Assembly: GCA_029861795.1 (NCBI GenBank)
Contig: JAOTYS010000277.1
Span: 1-6,287 of the forward strand
Length of the DNA: 6,287 nt
Direction: 5' to 3'
Source: Gammaproteobacteria bacterium
GTDB lineage: Bacteria > Pseudomonadota > Gammaproteobacteria > Arenicellales > JAOTYS01
A program made the position numbers and the translations under genes. Positions 1 through 6,082 of the stretch are shown here, in pieces; the first letter of the stretch is position 1; every line of letters begins with the position of its first letter. The notes beneath the pieces are model-generated. The model was not told where the DNA came from and did not search any database. It saw nothing but the letters and a program-made list of their open reading frames with translations.

Positions 1-1
1 A

Positions 2-1027
2 CAGGTGCATGAAGTAGTCGGCTCGCAACAGCGTCTCACAGAGATCTACCTGGTGGGCGATACCTACACCCTAGACCAGGCCGAAATAGAAAGCCTACCC
101 GGCGTAGAACGTGTGGTGCGCGTGTCCCGCGAATACCGAATTCTCGGGAGACATAGGGATGACAGCCGTTCCAGAGGGTTTGTGTACAACGGTGTGTGGT
201 TCGACCAAAACAGCCTGCATATCTTTGCTGGGCTATGTGCGGTGGATACACGGGAAAACGTGGAATTGATGTTGAAGGCCTTAGCCAAGCACGACCTAGT
301 CTGCACCCGCATGGGTGCGTATAAACCACGCACCAGTCCTTATTCGTTTCAAGGTCTGGGCGCAAAGTGCCTGCCATGGTTGTTTGACTTAGCCGGTCAC
401 TATGGAATCAAGGTCATCGCGATGGAGATCACACACGATGCCAACATTGATGAGATACAAGAGACTTTAGAGCGGACCGGATACCCGACGGGTGTTATGC
501 TGCAAATTGGCACTCGAAATACTCAGAACTTCGAGCTACTAAAAGCAGCCGGCCGCCAGAGCGAAATTCCGGTATTAATCAAAAGGGGATTCGGTATCAC
601 GCTAGAGGAGTCGCTGAACGCCGCAGAGTATCTCGCAAGTGAAGGAAATAGGAGAGTCATTTTGTGCCTGCGGGGAATGAAAACAAACATGGGCGATCCC
701 CACCGGAACTTTGTAGACTTTGCACACGTGCCGGTGGTTAAGCGTCTGACACTTATGCCAGTGGGCATCGATCCGTCCCATTCCGTCGGCAGTCGCGATA
801 GGGACCCCGAAGGTTTGATGGACATCATGCACGCCACCGCACAGGGGGTGATCTCTGGCGCAAATTTGATCCTGGTCGATTTCCATCCTGCCCCTGATCA
901 AGCCCTAGTCGATGGACCCCAGGCGCTACATTTGAATGAGTTACCCTATTTTTTGGAAGATGTATCGATCGCCCGCGAGGCCTATGAGAGACGCGTACGC
1001 TTGGCACAACGCATGCTATCAGACTGA
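2..1027 (+). CDS. 3-deoxy-7-phosphoheptulonate (DAHP) synthase-like protein, type I-beta, 5' end outside window
   Basis: The family condenses phosphoenolpyruvate with erythrose 4-phosphate in the cytoplasm, the first step of the shikimate pathway. Residues are numbered from the GTG at position 5. Residues 14-50 resemble the small ferredoxin-like regulatory domain of Thermotoga-type enzymes, and a TIM barrel follows. The signature GAYKPRTSPYSFQGLG is at 104-119. R102, K107, R171 (QIGTRN), K193 (IKRG) and R223 match substrate and phosphate contacts. C78, H259 (DPSHS) and D303 match metal ligands. Three oddities stand out: the usual Glu metal ligand is Asp (D292, in VDFHP), the GPC motif reads GLC at 76-78, and about seven extra residues lie between H259 and D292. 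Similarity to the family appears to continue up to the first visible codon and about 25 residues are missing, so the GTG at 5 is probably an internal Val and the true start lies upstream. DAHP synthase fold is near certain; catalytic activity is less so. Confidence 0.88.
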   Translation, partial: QVHEVVGSQQRLTEIYLVGDTYTLDQAEIESLPGVERVVRVSREYRILGRHRDDSRSRGFVYNGVWFDQNSLHIFAGLCAVDTRENVELMLKALAKHDLVCTRMGAYKPRTSPYSFQGLGAKCLPWLFDLAGHYGIKVIAMEITHDANIDEIQETLERTGYPTGVMLQIGTRNTQNFELLKAAGRQSEIPVLIKRGFGITLEESLNAAEYLASEGNRRVILCLRGMKTNMGDPHRNFVDFAHVPVVKRLTLMPVGIDPSHSVGSRDRDPEGLMDIMHATAQGVISGANLILVDFHPAPDQALVDGPQALHLNELPYFLEDVSIAREAYERRVRLAQRMLSD

Positions 1028-1077
1028 AAGGTGAATCCAACTGCGCACTAGAACCGTGCTCTTTTGAACCGTCCCAT

Positions 1078-1917
1078 ATGCCGGTATACGATCTACATAG
1101 CCACTCCACCGCATCAGACGGCACGTTAACCCCTGCTGGCGTTGTTGCGCGTGCGCGGGGACGAGGTGTGGACGTGCTAGCGCTTACCGACCACGACTCG
1201 GTGGCAGGAATTGGCGAAGCGATGCGAGCGGCCCAAGGTTCGACAACTCGCCTGATACCGGGTACAGAGATCTCTGTCACCTGGCAGAAGCACACCATAC
1301 ATATGTTAGGGCTTGACATCGATCCGCGCTCTGCTTCGCTCGAACACGGGTTGAGGCAACTACAGAAGACTCGCAGTGACCGAGCACAACTAATCGGTGA
1401 ACGGCTAGACAAGTGCGGAATCAAAAACGCTTTGGCCGAAACAAAAAAACTCTTCGACTGCACTAATATCACCCGCACGCATTTCGCCCGCCATCTCGTT
1501 CACATTGGCAAGGCGCGCAGCGAACGCCATGCCTTCAAGAGTTACTTGGGGCCTGGAAAACCAGGATACGTTCAAACACGTTGGGCCAATCTGGCAGAAG
1601 CGATTAGTTGGATTAAAGATGCCGGGGGACTCGCCGTCATTGCACATCCATCGCGTTACTCGATTTCACTGTCGACGATGCGGCAACTGCTTGGTGAATT
1701 TGTGAAACAAGGCGGAGTCGGGTTGGAGGTGGTGCATGGAACGTCTACAACTGACGAGGTCTCTAGAAACTCTGCCTTAGCGATACATTTTGGGCTGTTG
1801 GGGTCAATCGGTTCGGATTTTCACGACCCTGATCATGCTTGGATAGATCTAGGAAAAGTTGGGACGCTCCCGACGGGCGTAACTCCGATATGGGAACGAT
1901 TTAAAAAAGGTTTGTAA
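1078..1917 (+). CDS. rnm: RNase AM, PHP-domain 5'-3' exoribonuclease (YciV/TrpH family)
   Basis: RNase AM is a metal-dependent PHP phosphoesterase. In E. coli it trims 5' ends of rRNA and degrades short RNA, and related enzymes hydrolyse 3',5'-nucleotide bisphosphates. The 279-residue protein is close to the E. coli length and recalls it end to end. PHP metal motifs are intact: DLHSHSTASDG at 5-15 (H7, H9, D14), LTDHDS at 36-41 (D38, H39), GTEIS at 62-66 (E64), H75, IAHPSRY at 188-194 (H190) and GSDFH at 245-249 (D247, H249). An insert domain occupies roughly 85-170 and includes RAQLIGERL and the HFARHLV helix, as in the family. The ATG at 1078 fits the N-terminus of homologues, although no good Shine-Dalgarno precedes it. 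It starts 50 bp after the DAHP synthase-like gene, with no terminator between, so read-through is plausible. The older name trpH reflects proximity to trp genes in enterobacteria. High confidence. Confidence 0.93.
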   Translation: MPVYDLHSHSTASDGTLTPAGVVARARGRGVDVLALTDHDSVAGIGEAMRAAQGSTTRLIPGTEISVTWQKHTIHMLGLDIDPRSASLEHGLRQLQKTRSDRAQLIGERLDKCGIKNALAETKKLFDCTNITRTHFARHLVHIGKARSERHAFKSYLGPGKPGYVQTRWANLAEAISWIKDAGGLAVIAHPSRYSISLSTMRQLLGEFVKQGGVGLEVVHGTSTTDEVSRNSALAIHFGLLGSIGSDFHDPDHAWIDLGKVGTLPTGVTPIWERFKKGL

Positions 1918-2005
1918 CTTAGCGTGACCCACAGACCGAATTAGCAACGCCCGATAAAATCTTCGGCCGCCAAGATTTCTCGGCAAGAGTTCAACAAACT
2001 GAAAA

Positions 2006-3175
2006 ATGATCATTCATATAGATATGGACGCCTTCTATGCATCCGTGGAAGAACGGGATCATCCTGAGTTAAAGGAGAAACCGGTAGTGGTCGGTGGTAC
2101 CCCTGAAGGTCGTGGCGTGGTGGCGGCCGCCAATTACGAATCCCGCAAGTTTGGTTTGCACAGCGCAATGCCTGCGATCACTGCCAGACGCTTGTGCCCG
2201 CAGGCGGTGTTTCTACCGGTGCGAATGGACTATTACGTTCAAGTCTCTCAGCAAATTCGCAAAATCTTTGCACGCTACACCCCGCTGGTCGAGCCGCTCT
2301 CCTTGGACGAAGCATTTCTGGACGTCAGCGCCAGTAAACAACTGTTTGGCACCGCGACGAAGATTGGTCGACGAATTAAGGAAGAGATCGCCGGCGAACT
2401 TAACCTGACCGCTTCGGTAGGTGTTGCCCCCAATAAATTCCTGGCGAAACTAGCGAGCGACATCGAAAAGCCAAACGGGTTCGTGGTGGTGAATCCCGAA
2501 GACGTACAACCCTTTTTAGAGCCTCTGGCCGTTACCCGCCTCTGGGGGGTAGGAAAGCAAGCAGCCAGAAAATTGGCCCAGCTCGACATTGACACCATAG
2601 GCGCACTACGTCGGCAACCACGTGAGCTGCTGATCGAATTATTCGGCAACCAAGGCAGTCACCTGTTGGCCTTGGCGAGAGGCATCGACCCACGCACGGT
2701 GGTCCCGGATCACCGTGCGAAATCCATCTCCCATGAGACCACGTTTGCCACAGACGTGACCGATATCGATGTGTTGCGCTCCACCCTATTGACACAAACA
2801 GAGCAAGTGGCTCGGCGATTGCGCCGCCAAGAGCTGCGTGGCCGTACGGTGATACTCAAGTTGCGATTCAGCGACTTCCGTACCCTAACCCGTTCACAAT
2901 CCCTGGCAGATCCGACTCATAGTACACACGAGGTTTGGCGGTGCGCTGCATCGCTACTGCAAAGAACCTTGACCCGGAAGCAATTCGCCATTCGGTTGCT
3001 CGGCATGGGGGTAAGCGGCTTTGGCACACCCGATAGCGCGCAGGGTGATTTGTTCTATCAGCGAGTGCGAGACAAGCAGGCTGTCATCGACGTTACAACA
3101 GACAGGATTAATGAGCGCTTCGGTCGAACCGCTGTACGCCGCGGGCTTTCGAAACGAAACCCTCACAACGACTAG
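2006..3175 (+). CDS. dinB: DNA polymerase IV (Y-family translesion polymerase DinB)
   Basis: Pol IV is an error-prone, proofreading-free polymerase that bypasses minor-groove lesions and extends misaligned ends. The 389-residue product is full length. The palm opens with HIDMDAFYASVE at 4-15, holding catalytic D6 and the Y11 steric gate that excludes ribonucleotides. SLDEAFLDVS at 99-108 carries the catalytic pair D101/E102. ASVGVAPNKFLAKLASD and the KPNG motif follow, then the thumb with RLWGVGK, then the little-finger domain starting near the KSISHE segment. QGDLF at 346-350 fits the beta-clamp binding motif. The remaining 39 residues form the basic tail seen in many DinB proteins but absent from E. 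coli. A TGA at 2000-2002 directly precedes the start in frame, so ATG 2006 is the first possible start of this type; the ribosome-binding site is weak. No CTGT-N8-ACAG LexA box is visible in the 88-bp upstream gap, so SOS control is not evident. Confidence 0.96.
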   Translation: MIIHIDMDAFYASVEERDHPELKEKPVVVGGTPEGRGVVAAANYESRKFGLHSAMPAITARRLCPQAVFLPVRMDYYVQVSQQIRKIFARYTPLVEPLSLDEAFLDVSASKQLFGTATKIGRRIKEEIAGELNLTASVGVAPNKFLAKLASDIEKPNGFVVVNPEDVQPFLEPLAVTRLWGVGKQAARKLAQLDIDTIGALRRQPRELLIELFGNQGSHLLALARGIDPRTVVPDHRAKSISHETTFATDVTDIDVLRSTLLTQTEQVARRLRRQELRGRTVILKLRFSDFRTLTRSQSLADPTHSTHEVWRCAASLLQRTLTRKQFAIRLLGMGVSGFGTPDSAQGDLFYQRVRDKQAVIDVTTDRINERFGRTAVRRGLSKRNPHND

Positions 3176-3223
3176 ATACTTGCCACTGCGTATACCACAG
3201 GCCCTGTAGGTCTTACCTCAGCC

Positions 3224-3246
3224 CACGCCGATACCGCGTGACTTTT
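3224..3246 (+). terminator. Weak candidate terminator after dinB
   Basis: A 5-bp stem, CACGC (3224-3228) with GCGTG (3236-3240), has a 7-nt loop and is followed by ACTTTT. It sits 49 bp after the dinB stop. The stem is short and the T run has only four bases, so it may be a poor terminator or chance. Confidence 0.3.
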
Positions 3247-3271
3247 AATAACACTAGCTTTCGTATTTATA

Positions 3272-3300
3272 TTGAACATCGTTTAAATTTTTACTATAAT
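3272..3300 (+). promoter_or_regulatory. Sigma-70 promoter upstream of the DUF2339 relic
   Basis: TTGAAC (3272-3277, four of six matches to the -35 consensus) is separated by exactly 17 bp from a perfect TATAAT (3295-3300) within a strongly AT-rich stretch. Transcription would begin near 3307 and run into the DUF2339 relic, whose first codon is at 3339. The spacing and perfect -10 make this the best promoter in the window. Its activity is inferred. Confidence 0.65.
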
Positions 3301-3317
3301 TGTTAAACATTGTTTAA
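3272..3317. promoter_or_regulatory. Twin 15-bp dyads overlapping the promoter (candidate operators)
   Basis: Two hyphenated palindromes share one consensus: TTGAAC-ATC-GTTTAA at 3272-3286 (one mismatch between arms) and TTAAAC-ATT-GTTTAA at 3303-3317 (perfect). Their centres lie 31 bp apart, close to three helical turns, so a protein bound at both would face the same side. The first covers the -35 element and part of the spacer; the second covers the predicted start of transcription. This is the usual geometry of a repressor site. The AAAC-N3-GTTT core resembles sites of TetR-family regulators such as PsrA, but that link is only a resemblance. Chance is possible given the AT richness. Confidence 0.45.
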
Positions 3318-3338
3318 TTAGGTACAAAATGCACAACA

Positions 3339-4379
3339 ATGGGCATGGTTTTGATAGTGCTAGGCGGGTACGCAGGCTACCTATTGGCGGGTTGGTCAAC
3401 CCAGCTTTTCGGGGTTGTCACAGGGGTAACAATTGGTGCCCTCGAGGCTCTCCAGTTCAATCTAAATAAACGCCTTGGATCCCTGGGTCGACTTCATACC
3501 ACGACCTCCGCATCGCCGGGCGATGCCCTCAACGACTCATCAAAAGTTGCGGCGACTACCGCGGCCCGCCCACAGAATCGAATGAACCGCACAAAGCTGA
3601 CAAGCAACCATCAACGATAGACCACGGGATTACACCATCGACTGCGCCAAAGACCCACCCCAAATGGTGCGCCCAATTATGGCAAGCCCTAAGATCATGG
3701 TTCACTTCCGAGAATGTTCCGGTCAAAGTCGGTGTTATCGTTTCGTTCTTTGGGGTGGCGTTTCTGCTTAAGTACGCCATCGACAAAAGCCTACTTCAGC
3801 TTTCCCATATGCATGCGTTTGCTGTGCGTCGGCGCGGCGACACTTGCCATGCTGCTGACCGGTTGGCGATTGCGTCATCGCCATCGCAACTATGCGCTAG
3901 GCATTCAGGGTGGTGGCATAGGGTGTATTGTTGACATTAGGCTGTGTGCCGTTGATGGCAGTTCAGGCTTTGCTTCTCATCGAACGCAGCCTGACGTCAG
4001 CAAACCCGTCGCCGCTGCCCTATATACCCATACTGAATTCTTTGGATATGACTGTGGGCTTTGCGCCGTTGGTACTCTGGTGGTGGTCGAAAGCAACACA
4101 ACAAGCCGGTCAGCAAAACGCCTCCCATCGCGGTTGGTTTAGGTAGGCACTCATGGGCGTTGGATTCCTTGCACTTAACCTTACGATGATACGAACCGTG
4201 CATCACTGGGCCGGGGTGACATTCTCTGCTCTACAGTTATTTCAATCCGTAGTGCTGCAAGCAACACTCTCGATTTTGTGGGGCGCGCTGGCGTTACTTG
4301 CGATGCTCCTCGGCGCGAAGCGTCCCGATCGACAGCTTTGGCTCACTGGTGTTGGATTAATGGCGATTGTGGTTAACAG
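3339..4379 (+). pseudogene. DUF2339 multi-spanning membrane protein, frameshifted and internally deleted
   Basis: DUF2339 proteins are large inner-membrane proteins of unknown function, commonly 800-1000 residues. Four pieces are readable here in family order. Piece 1 (frame of 3339, to about 3500) is the Gly-rich N-terminal hydrophobic segment (MGMVLIVLGGYAGYLLAG) followed by NKRLGSLGRL. Piece 2 (frame of 3713, to about 3800) holds LRSWFTSENVPVKVGV and FFGVAFLLKYAID. Piece 3 (3801 to about 3925, frame of 3714) holds MRLLCVGA, GWRLRHRHRNYALGIQGGG. Piece 4 (3928-4379, frame of 3928) holds PLPYIPILNSLD, LNLTMIRTVHHWAGV, LQATLSILWGALALLAMLL and LWLTGVGLMAIVV. Pieces 1-2 and 2-3 are joined by frameshifts, the second at 3797-3803. 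Hundreds of residues normally found between GIQGGG and PLPYIP are absent. A TAG at 4144-4146 interrupts piece 4. Homology ends after AIVV, where family members continue KLFLVDLS. No intact protein can be made. The family call rests on remembered motifs. Confidence 0.82.
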
Positions 4380-4409
4380 CGAGACCCTTGGGCCACGAGG
4401 CTCTCTGGC

Positions 4410-4427
4410 GTGCGCCTAAAGACGCAG
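4410..4427 (-). repeat. REP-like GTAG hairpin, copy 1 (degenerate)
   Basis: This is the minus-strand stem TGCGTC-TTTA-GGCGCA. The outer base pair present in the other copies is lost by one change at 4427. Confidence 0.6.
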
Positions 4428-4465
4428 CTACCAAGGGTACCATTGGGTTCAACGGCAATTGTCGC

Positions 4466-4481
4466 TTCGTCCTCAGGCGAA
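4466..4481. repeat. Second-type hairpin of repeat unit 1
   Basis: On the plus strand TTCGTC-CTCA-GGCGAA pairs with one G-T wobble. It is the degenerate partner of the perfect copy at 4548-4563. Confidence 0.55.
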
Positions 4482-4490
4482 CAACCTCGC

Positions 4491-4508
4491 GTGCGCCTAA
4501 AGACGCAC
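4491..4508 (-). repeat. REP-like GTAG hairpin, copy 2
   Basis: On the minus strand, GTAG is followed by the 7-bp stem GTGCGTC-TTTA-GGCGCAC, whose only irregular pair is a G-T wobble. On the plus strand the same pair is a C-A mismatch, so the minus strand is the better-folding one. Confidence 0.65.
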
Positions 4509-4547
4509 CTACCAAGGATACCATTGGGTTTCAACGGCAATTGTCGC

Positions 4548-4563
4548 TTCGCCTTCAGGCGAA
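4548..4563. repeat. Second-type hairpin of repeat unit 2
   Basis: TTCGCC-TTCA-GGCGAA forms a perfect 6-bp stem with a 4-nt loop. It alternates with the GTAG hairpins, giving two hairpin types per full unit. Confidence 0.65.
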
Positions 4564-4572
4564 CAACCTCGC

Positions 4573-4590
4573 GTGCGCCTAAAGACGCAC
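4573..4590 (-). repeat. REP-like GTAG hairpin, copy 3, next to the aminotransferase stop
   Basis: This is identical to copy 2 and lies about 17 bases beyond the TAA of the aminotransferase. In the transcript it would be the first stem after the stop codon and could protect the 3' end. It lacks a T run, so it is not a typical intrinsic terminator. Confidence 0.6.
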
Positions 4591-4606
4591 CTACCAAGGG
4601 TACTAT

Positions 4607-5956
4607 TTAGGTTTCAAAGGCAATTTGTAGTACAGCAGATGAGGTTTCCAGAAACTCTTGGAACGCGCCGACAAAGCCGTCGTAATGCTTATCGGTCAGT
4701 GGTAACGACAGACTGATAAAACCGCGGGCGGCAAGATAGTAGCCGCTACGCAGCATCGTGAGATGGAGCAAGGCACGTGCGTCTTGGTGTGCCTCTACCG
4801 TATCGGCAGGAGTCCTAATCGGCCCGTCCTGAAAATGGATGCACATGATTGAGCCAACCCCGGTAACCTGTGCCGCCACACCGGTTTGTCGGATCACAGT
4901 GTTTAGTCTTTGGCGAAACTTCTCTCCATTTCGATTGTGTTGTTCTGCGACCTCGGGTGTGTAGACATTCTTTAAGCTGGTGACCCCCGCCGCCATGGTC
5001 AGCACATTATTATTAAATGTGCCGGCATGAGGTAAGGCATCCGGGAGATTGGGATCGAACTGCCGCATGATGTCTTCACGACCACCAAAAGCCCCCACAG
5101 TGAGCCCACCGCCGATATACTTTCCGAAAGTGGTCATATCGGGAATGATGCCAAGCTTGAGCTGCAAACCACCGGTCGACAGTCTTGACGTCATTACTTC
5201 GTCAAAGATCAGCACAACTTCATGCTCGCTGGCAGCTTTTCTAAGTCCTTGCAGAAATTCTGGGTCACCTGGAATCGCGCCGGCAGCGCCCATCATGGGT
5301 TCAACCAAAATGGCTGCCAACGTCTCAGCGTGTTGTTCGATTAGTGGCAAGGTGTGGTCTAAGTCGTTGTACCTGCCCATTACCGTGGTGTAAGGGGCGT
5401 TAATGGGACTATTGCCATGGGCAAAATAAAGAACTCCGCCGTGATACGCGCCGTCAAACACCATGATCTCACTCTTACCCGTGAAGCTACGGGCCGCGTT
5501 CAGCGCAAACATATTAGCCTCGGTGCCGGAATTGCAGAATCGGATCAGATCACATGAGGGAAACTTCTCACACAGAATAGCGGCGAGCTCTGCTTCATAC
5601 TGATTCGGTGCGCACAAAACAATGCCGTCATCCAACGCCTGTTTTACGGACTTAGTGATCGCAGGATGGGAATGACCAAAGAGTCCAGCCGTGTATTCCC
5701 CTAGGAAATCAACGTAGTGATGTCCGTCAATGTCCCACAGATCCACCCCGCTGCCCCTTTGCATGACGAGCGGGAAAGGATCGTAGTGCAAGACGCTACG
5801 AGTATTACCTCCGGGTAGCACCTGTCGGGCTCTGTTGTGTCGCTTCTTACTTAGCGGATTGTCAGCGATGAATTTCTGCATTGCGTCGTCCAAAGCCGCT
5901 TGCAACGTCAGGTTACGTTTGGGATTGGTTTTGTAAACCATCATGAGACCCGCCAT
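4607..5956 (-). CDS. Class III PLP aminotransferase, (S)-beta-phenylalanine/beta-amino acid aminotransferase-like
   Basis: A cytoplasmic fold-type I PLP enzyme of 449 residues, in the family that includes glutamate-1-semialdehyde aminomutase. Cofactor motifs are intact: NSGTEA at 142-147, GAYHG at 169-173, LIFDEVMTSR at 249-258 with D252, and FGKYIGGG at 277-284 with Schiff-base K279. The best remembered match is Variovorax beta-phenylalanine aminotransferase: GGNTRSVLHYDPFPL at 49-63 (R53 corresponds to a carboxylate-binding Arg), FLGEYTAGLFGHS, AGTFNNNVLTMAAG at 311-324 and ARGFISLSLPLTD at 410-422. Those enzymes move the amino group of an aromatic beta-amino acid to 2-oxoglutarate. HemL activity is less likely because of the FNNN and EVMTSR motifs, although automated annotation may say so. 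The substrate is inferred. Possible starts are ATG at 5956, 5944 and 5941; a GAAG lies 5 bases before the first. The final residues QIAFET and the stop lie inside the REP-like array. A 38-codon ORF ends 6 bp upstream. Confidence 0.9.
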   Translation of the reverse strand: MAGLMMVYKTNPKRNLTLQAALDDAMQKFIADNPLSKKRHNRARQVLPGGNTRSVLHYDPFPLVMQRGSGVDLWDIDGHHYVDFLGEYTAGLFGHSHPAITKSVKQALDDGIVLCAPNQYEAELAAILCEKFPSCDLIRFCNSGTEANMFALNAARSFTGKSEIMVFDGAYHGGVLYFAHGNSPINAPYTTVMGRYNDLDHTLPLIEQHAETLAAILVEPMMGAAGAIPGDPEFLQGLRKAASEHEVVLIFDEVMTSRLSTGGLQLKLGIIPDMTTFGKYIGGGLTVGAFGGREDIMRQFDPNLPDALPHAGTFNNNVLTMAAGVTSLKNVYTPEVAEQHNRNGEKFRQRLNTVIRQTGVAAQVTGVGSIMCIHFQDGPIRTPADTVEAHQDARALLHLTMLRSGYYLAARGFISLSLPLTDKHYDGFVGAFQEFLETSSAVLQIAFET

Positions 5957-5962
5957 ATGACT

Positions 5963-6079
5963 TCAGTCTAACCTTGATAGTGCTTGTAGCAGATGATCTA
6001 TGTCCACAGTCCCCGCGTGAATATGTCCGGAGATCAAGCCGACAAATTCCTCCGGCGCCATAAGCGGATGAATCTTCAT
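5963..6079 (-). CDS. 38-residue ORF or gene remnant just upstream of the aminotransferase
   Basis: I do not recognise this product. It begins MKIHPLMAPEEF, ends LLQALSRLD, and has the composition of a real protein tail: acidic, amphipathic, with one GHIHAG segment. Its TGA is 6 bases before the aminotransferase ATG, a spacing typical of co-translated genes. Its ATG immediately follows a TGA (6080-6082) that closes a 6-codon frame beginning with GTG at 6100, 10 bases after an AGGAGAG sequence (6111-6117). Another frame just upstream reads EHLWQVNED, which could join this ORF through one frameshift. The segment may therefore be the C-terminus of a decayed gene rather than a small functional gene. 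No membrane segment or signal peptide is visible. Confidence 0.35.
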   Translation of the reverse strand: MKIHPLMAPEEFVGLISGHIHAGTVDIDHLLQALSRLD

Positions 6080-6082
6080 TCA

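Larger units (their letters stand above)
4408..4626. repeat. Tandem array of REP-like hairpin units, 81-82 bp period
   Basis: Unit 1 is 4408-4488, unit 2 is 4489-4570 and a partial unit 3 is 4571-4626. Each starts (plus strand) with GCGTGCGCCTAAAGACGCA, then CTACCAAGG, CATTGGGTT, CAACGGCAATTGTCGC and, in units 1-2, a TTCGCC/GGCGAA hairpin followed by ACAACCTC. Units 1 and 2 differ at only a few positions. Read on the minus strand, the first hairpin is preceded by GTAG, the hallmark of REP elements mobilised by RAYT (REP-associated tyrosine) transposases. No RAYT gene is in the window. The partial unit continues into the last codons of the aminotransferase. Open frames across the array exist only because 81 is a multiple of three; they are not genes. 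Confidence 0.85.

Noticed and set aside
5..7. GTG as the true start of the DAHP synthase-like gene
   Set aside because: The domain homology runs up to the first visible codon and the family has about 25 more residues upstream, so this is probably an internal Val.
825..1478. 217-codon minus-strand frame
   Set aside because: It is antisense to two convincingly identified genes and their gap, has no recognisable motif, and is low in protein character.
3714..4146. Two separate hypothetical proteins of 142 and 72 residues
   Set aside because: Their recognisable parts are consecutive DUF2339 segments in different frames. The remainder of the longer one is out-of-frame translation of the next segment.
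4367..4610. Open frames on both strands across the repeat array, giving repetitive peptides
   Set aside because: They remain open only because the 81-bp unit is a multiple of three and lacks stops. They translate hairpin DNA and have no start signals or protein character.
4408..4626. CRISPR array
   Set aside because: The whole 81-82 bp unit is repeated, with no conserved short repeat alternating with unique spacers and no cas genes.
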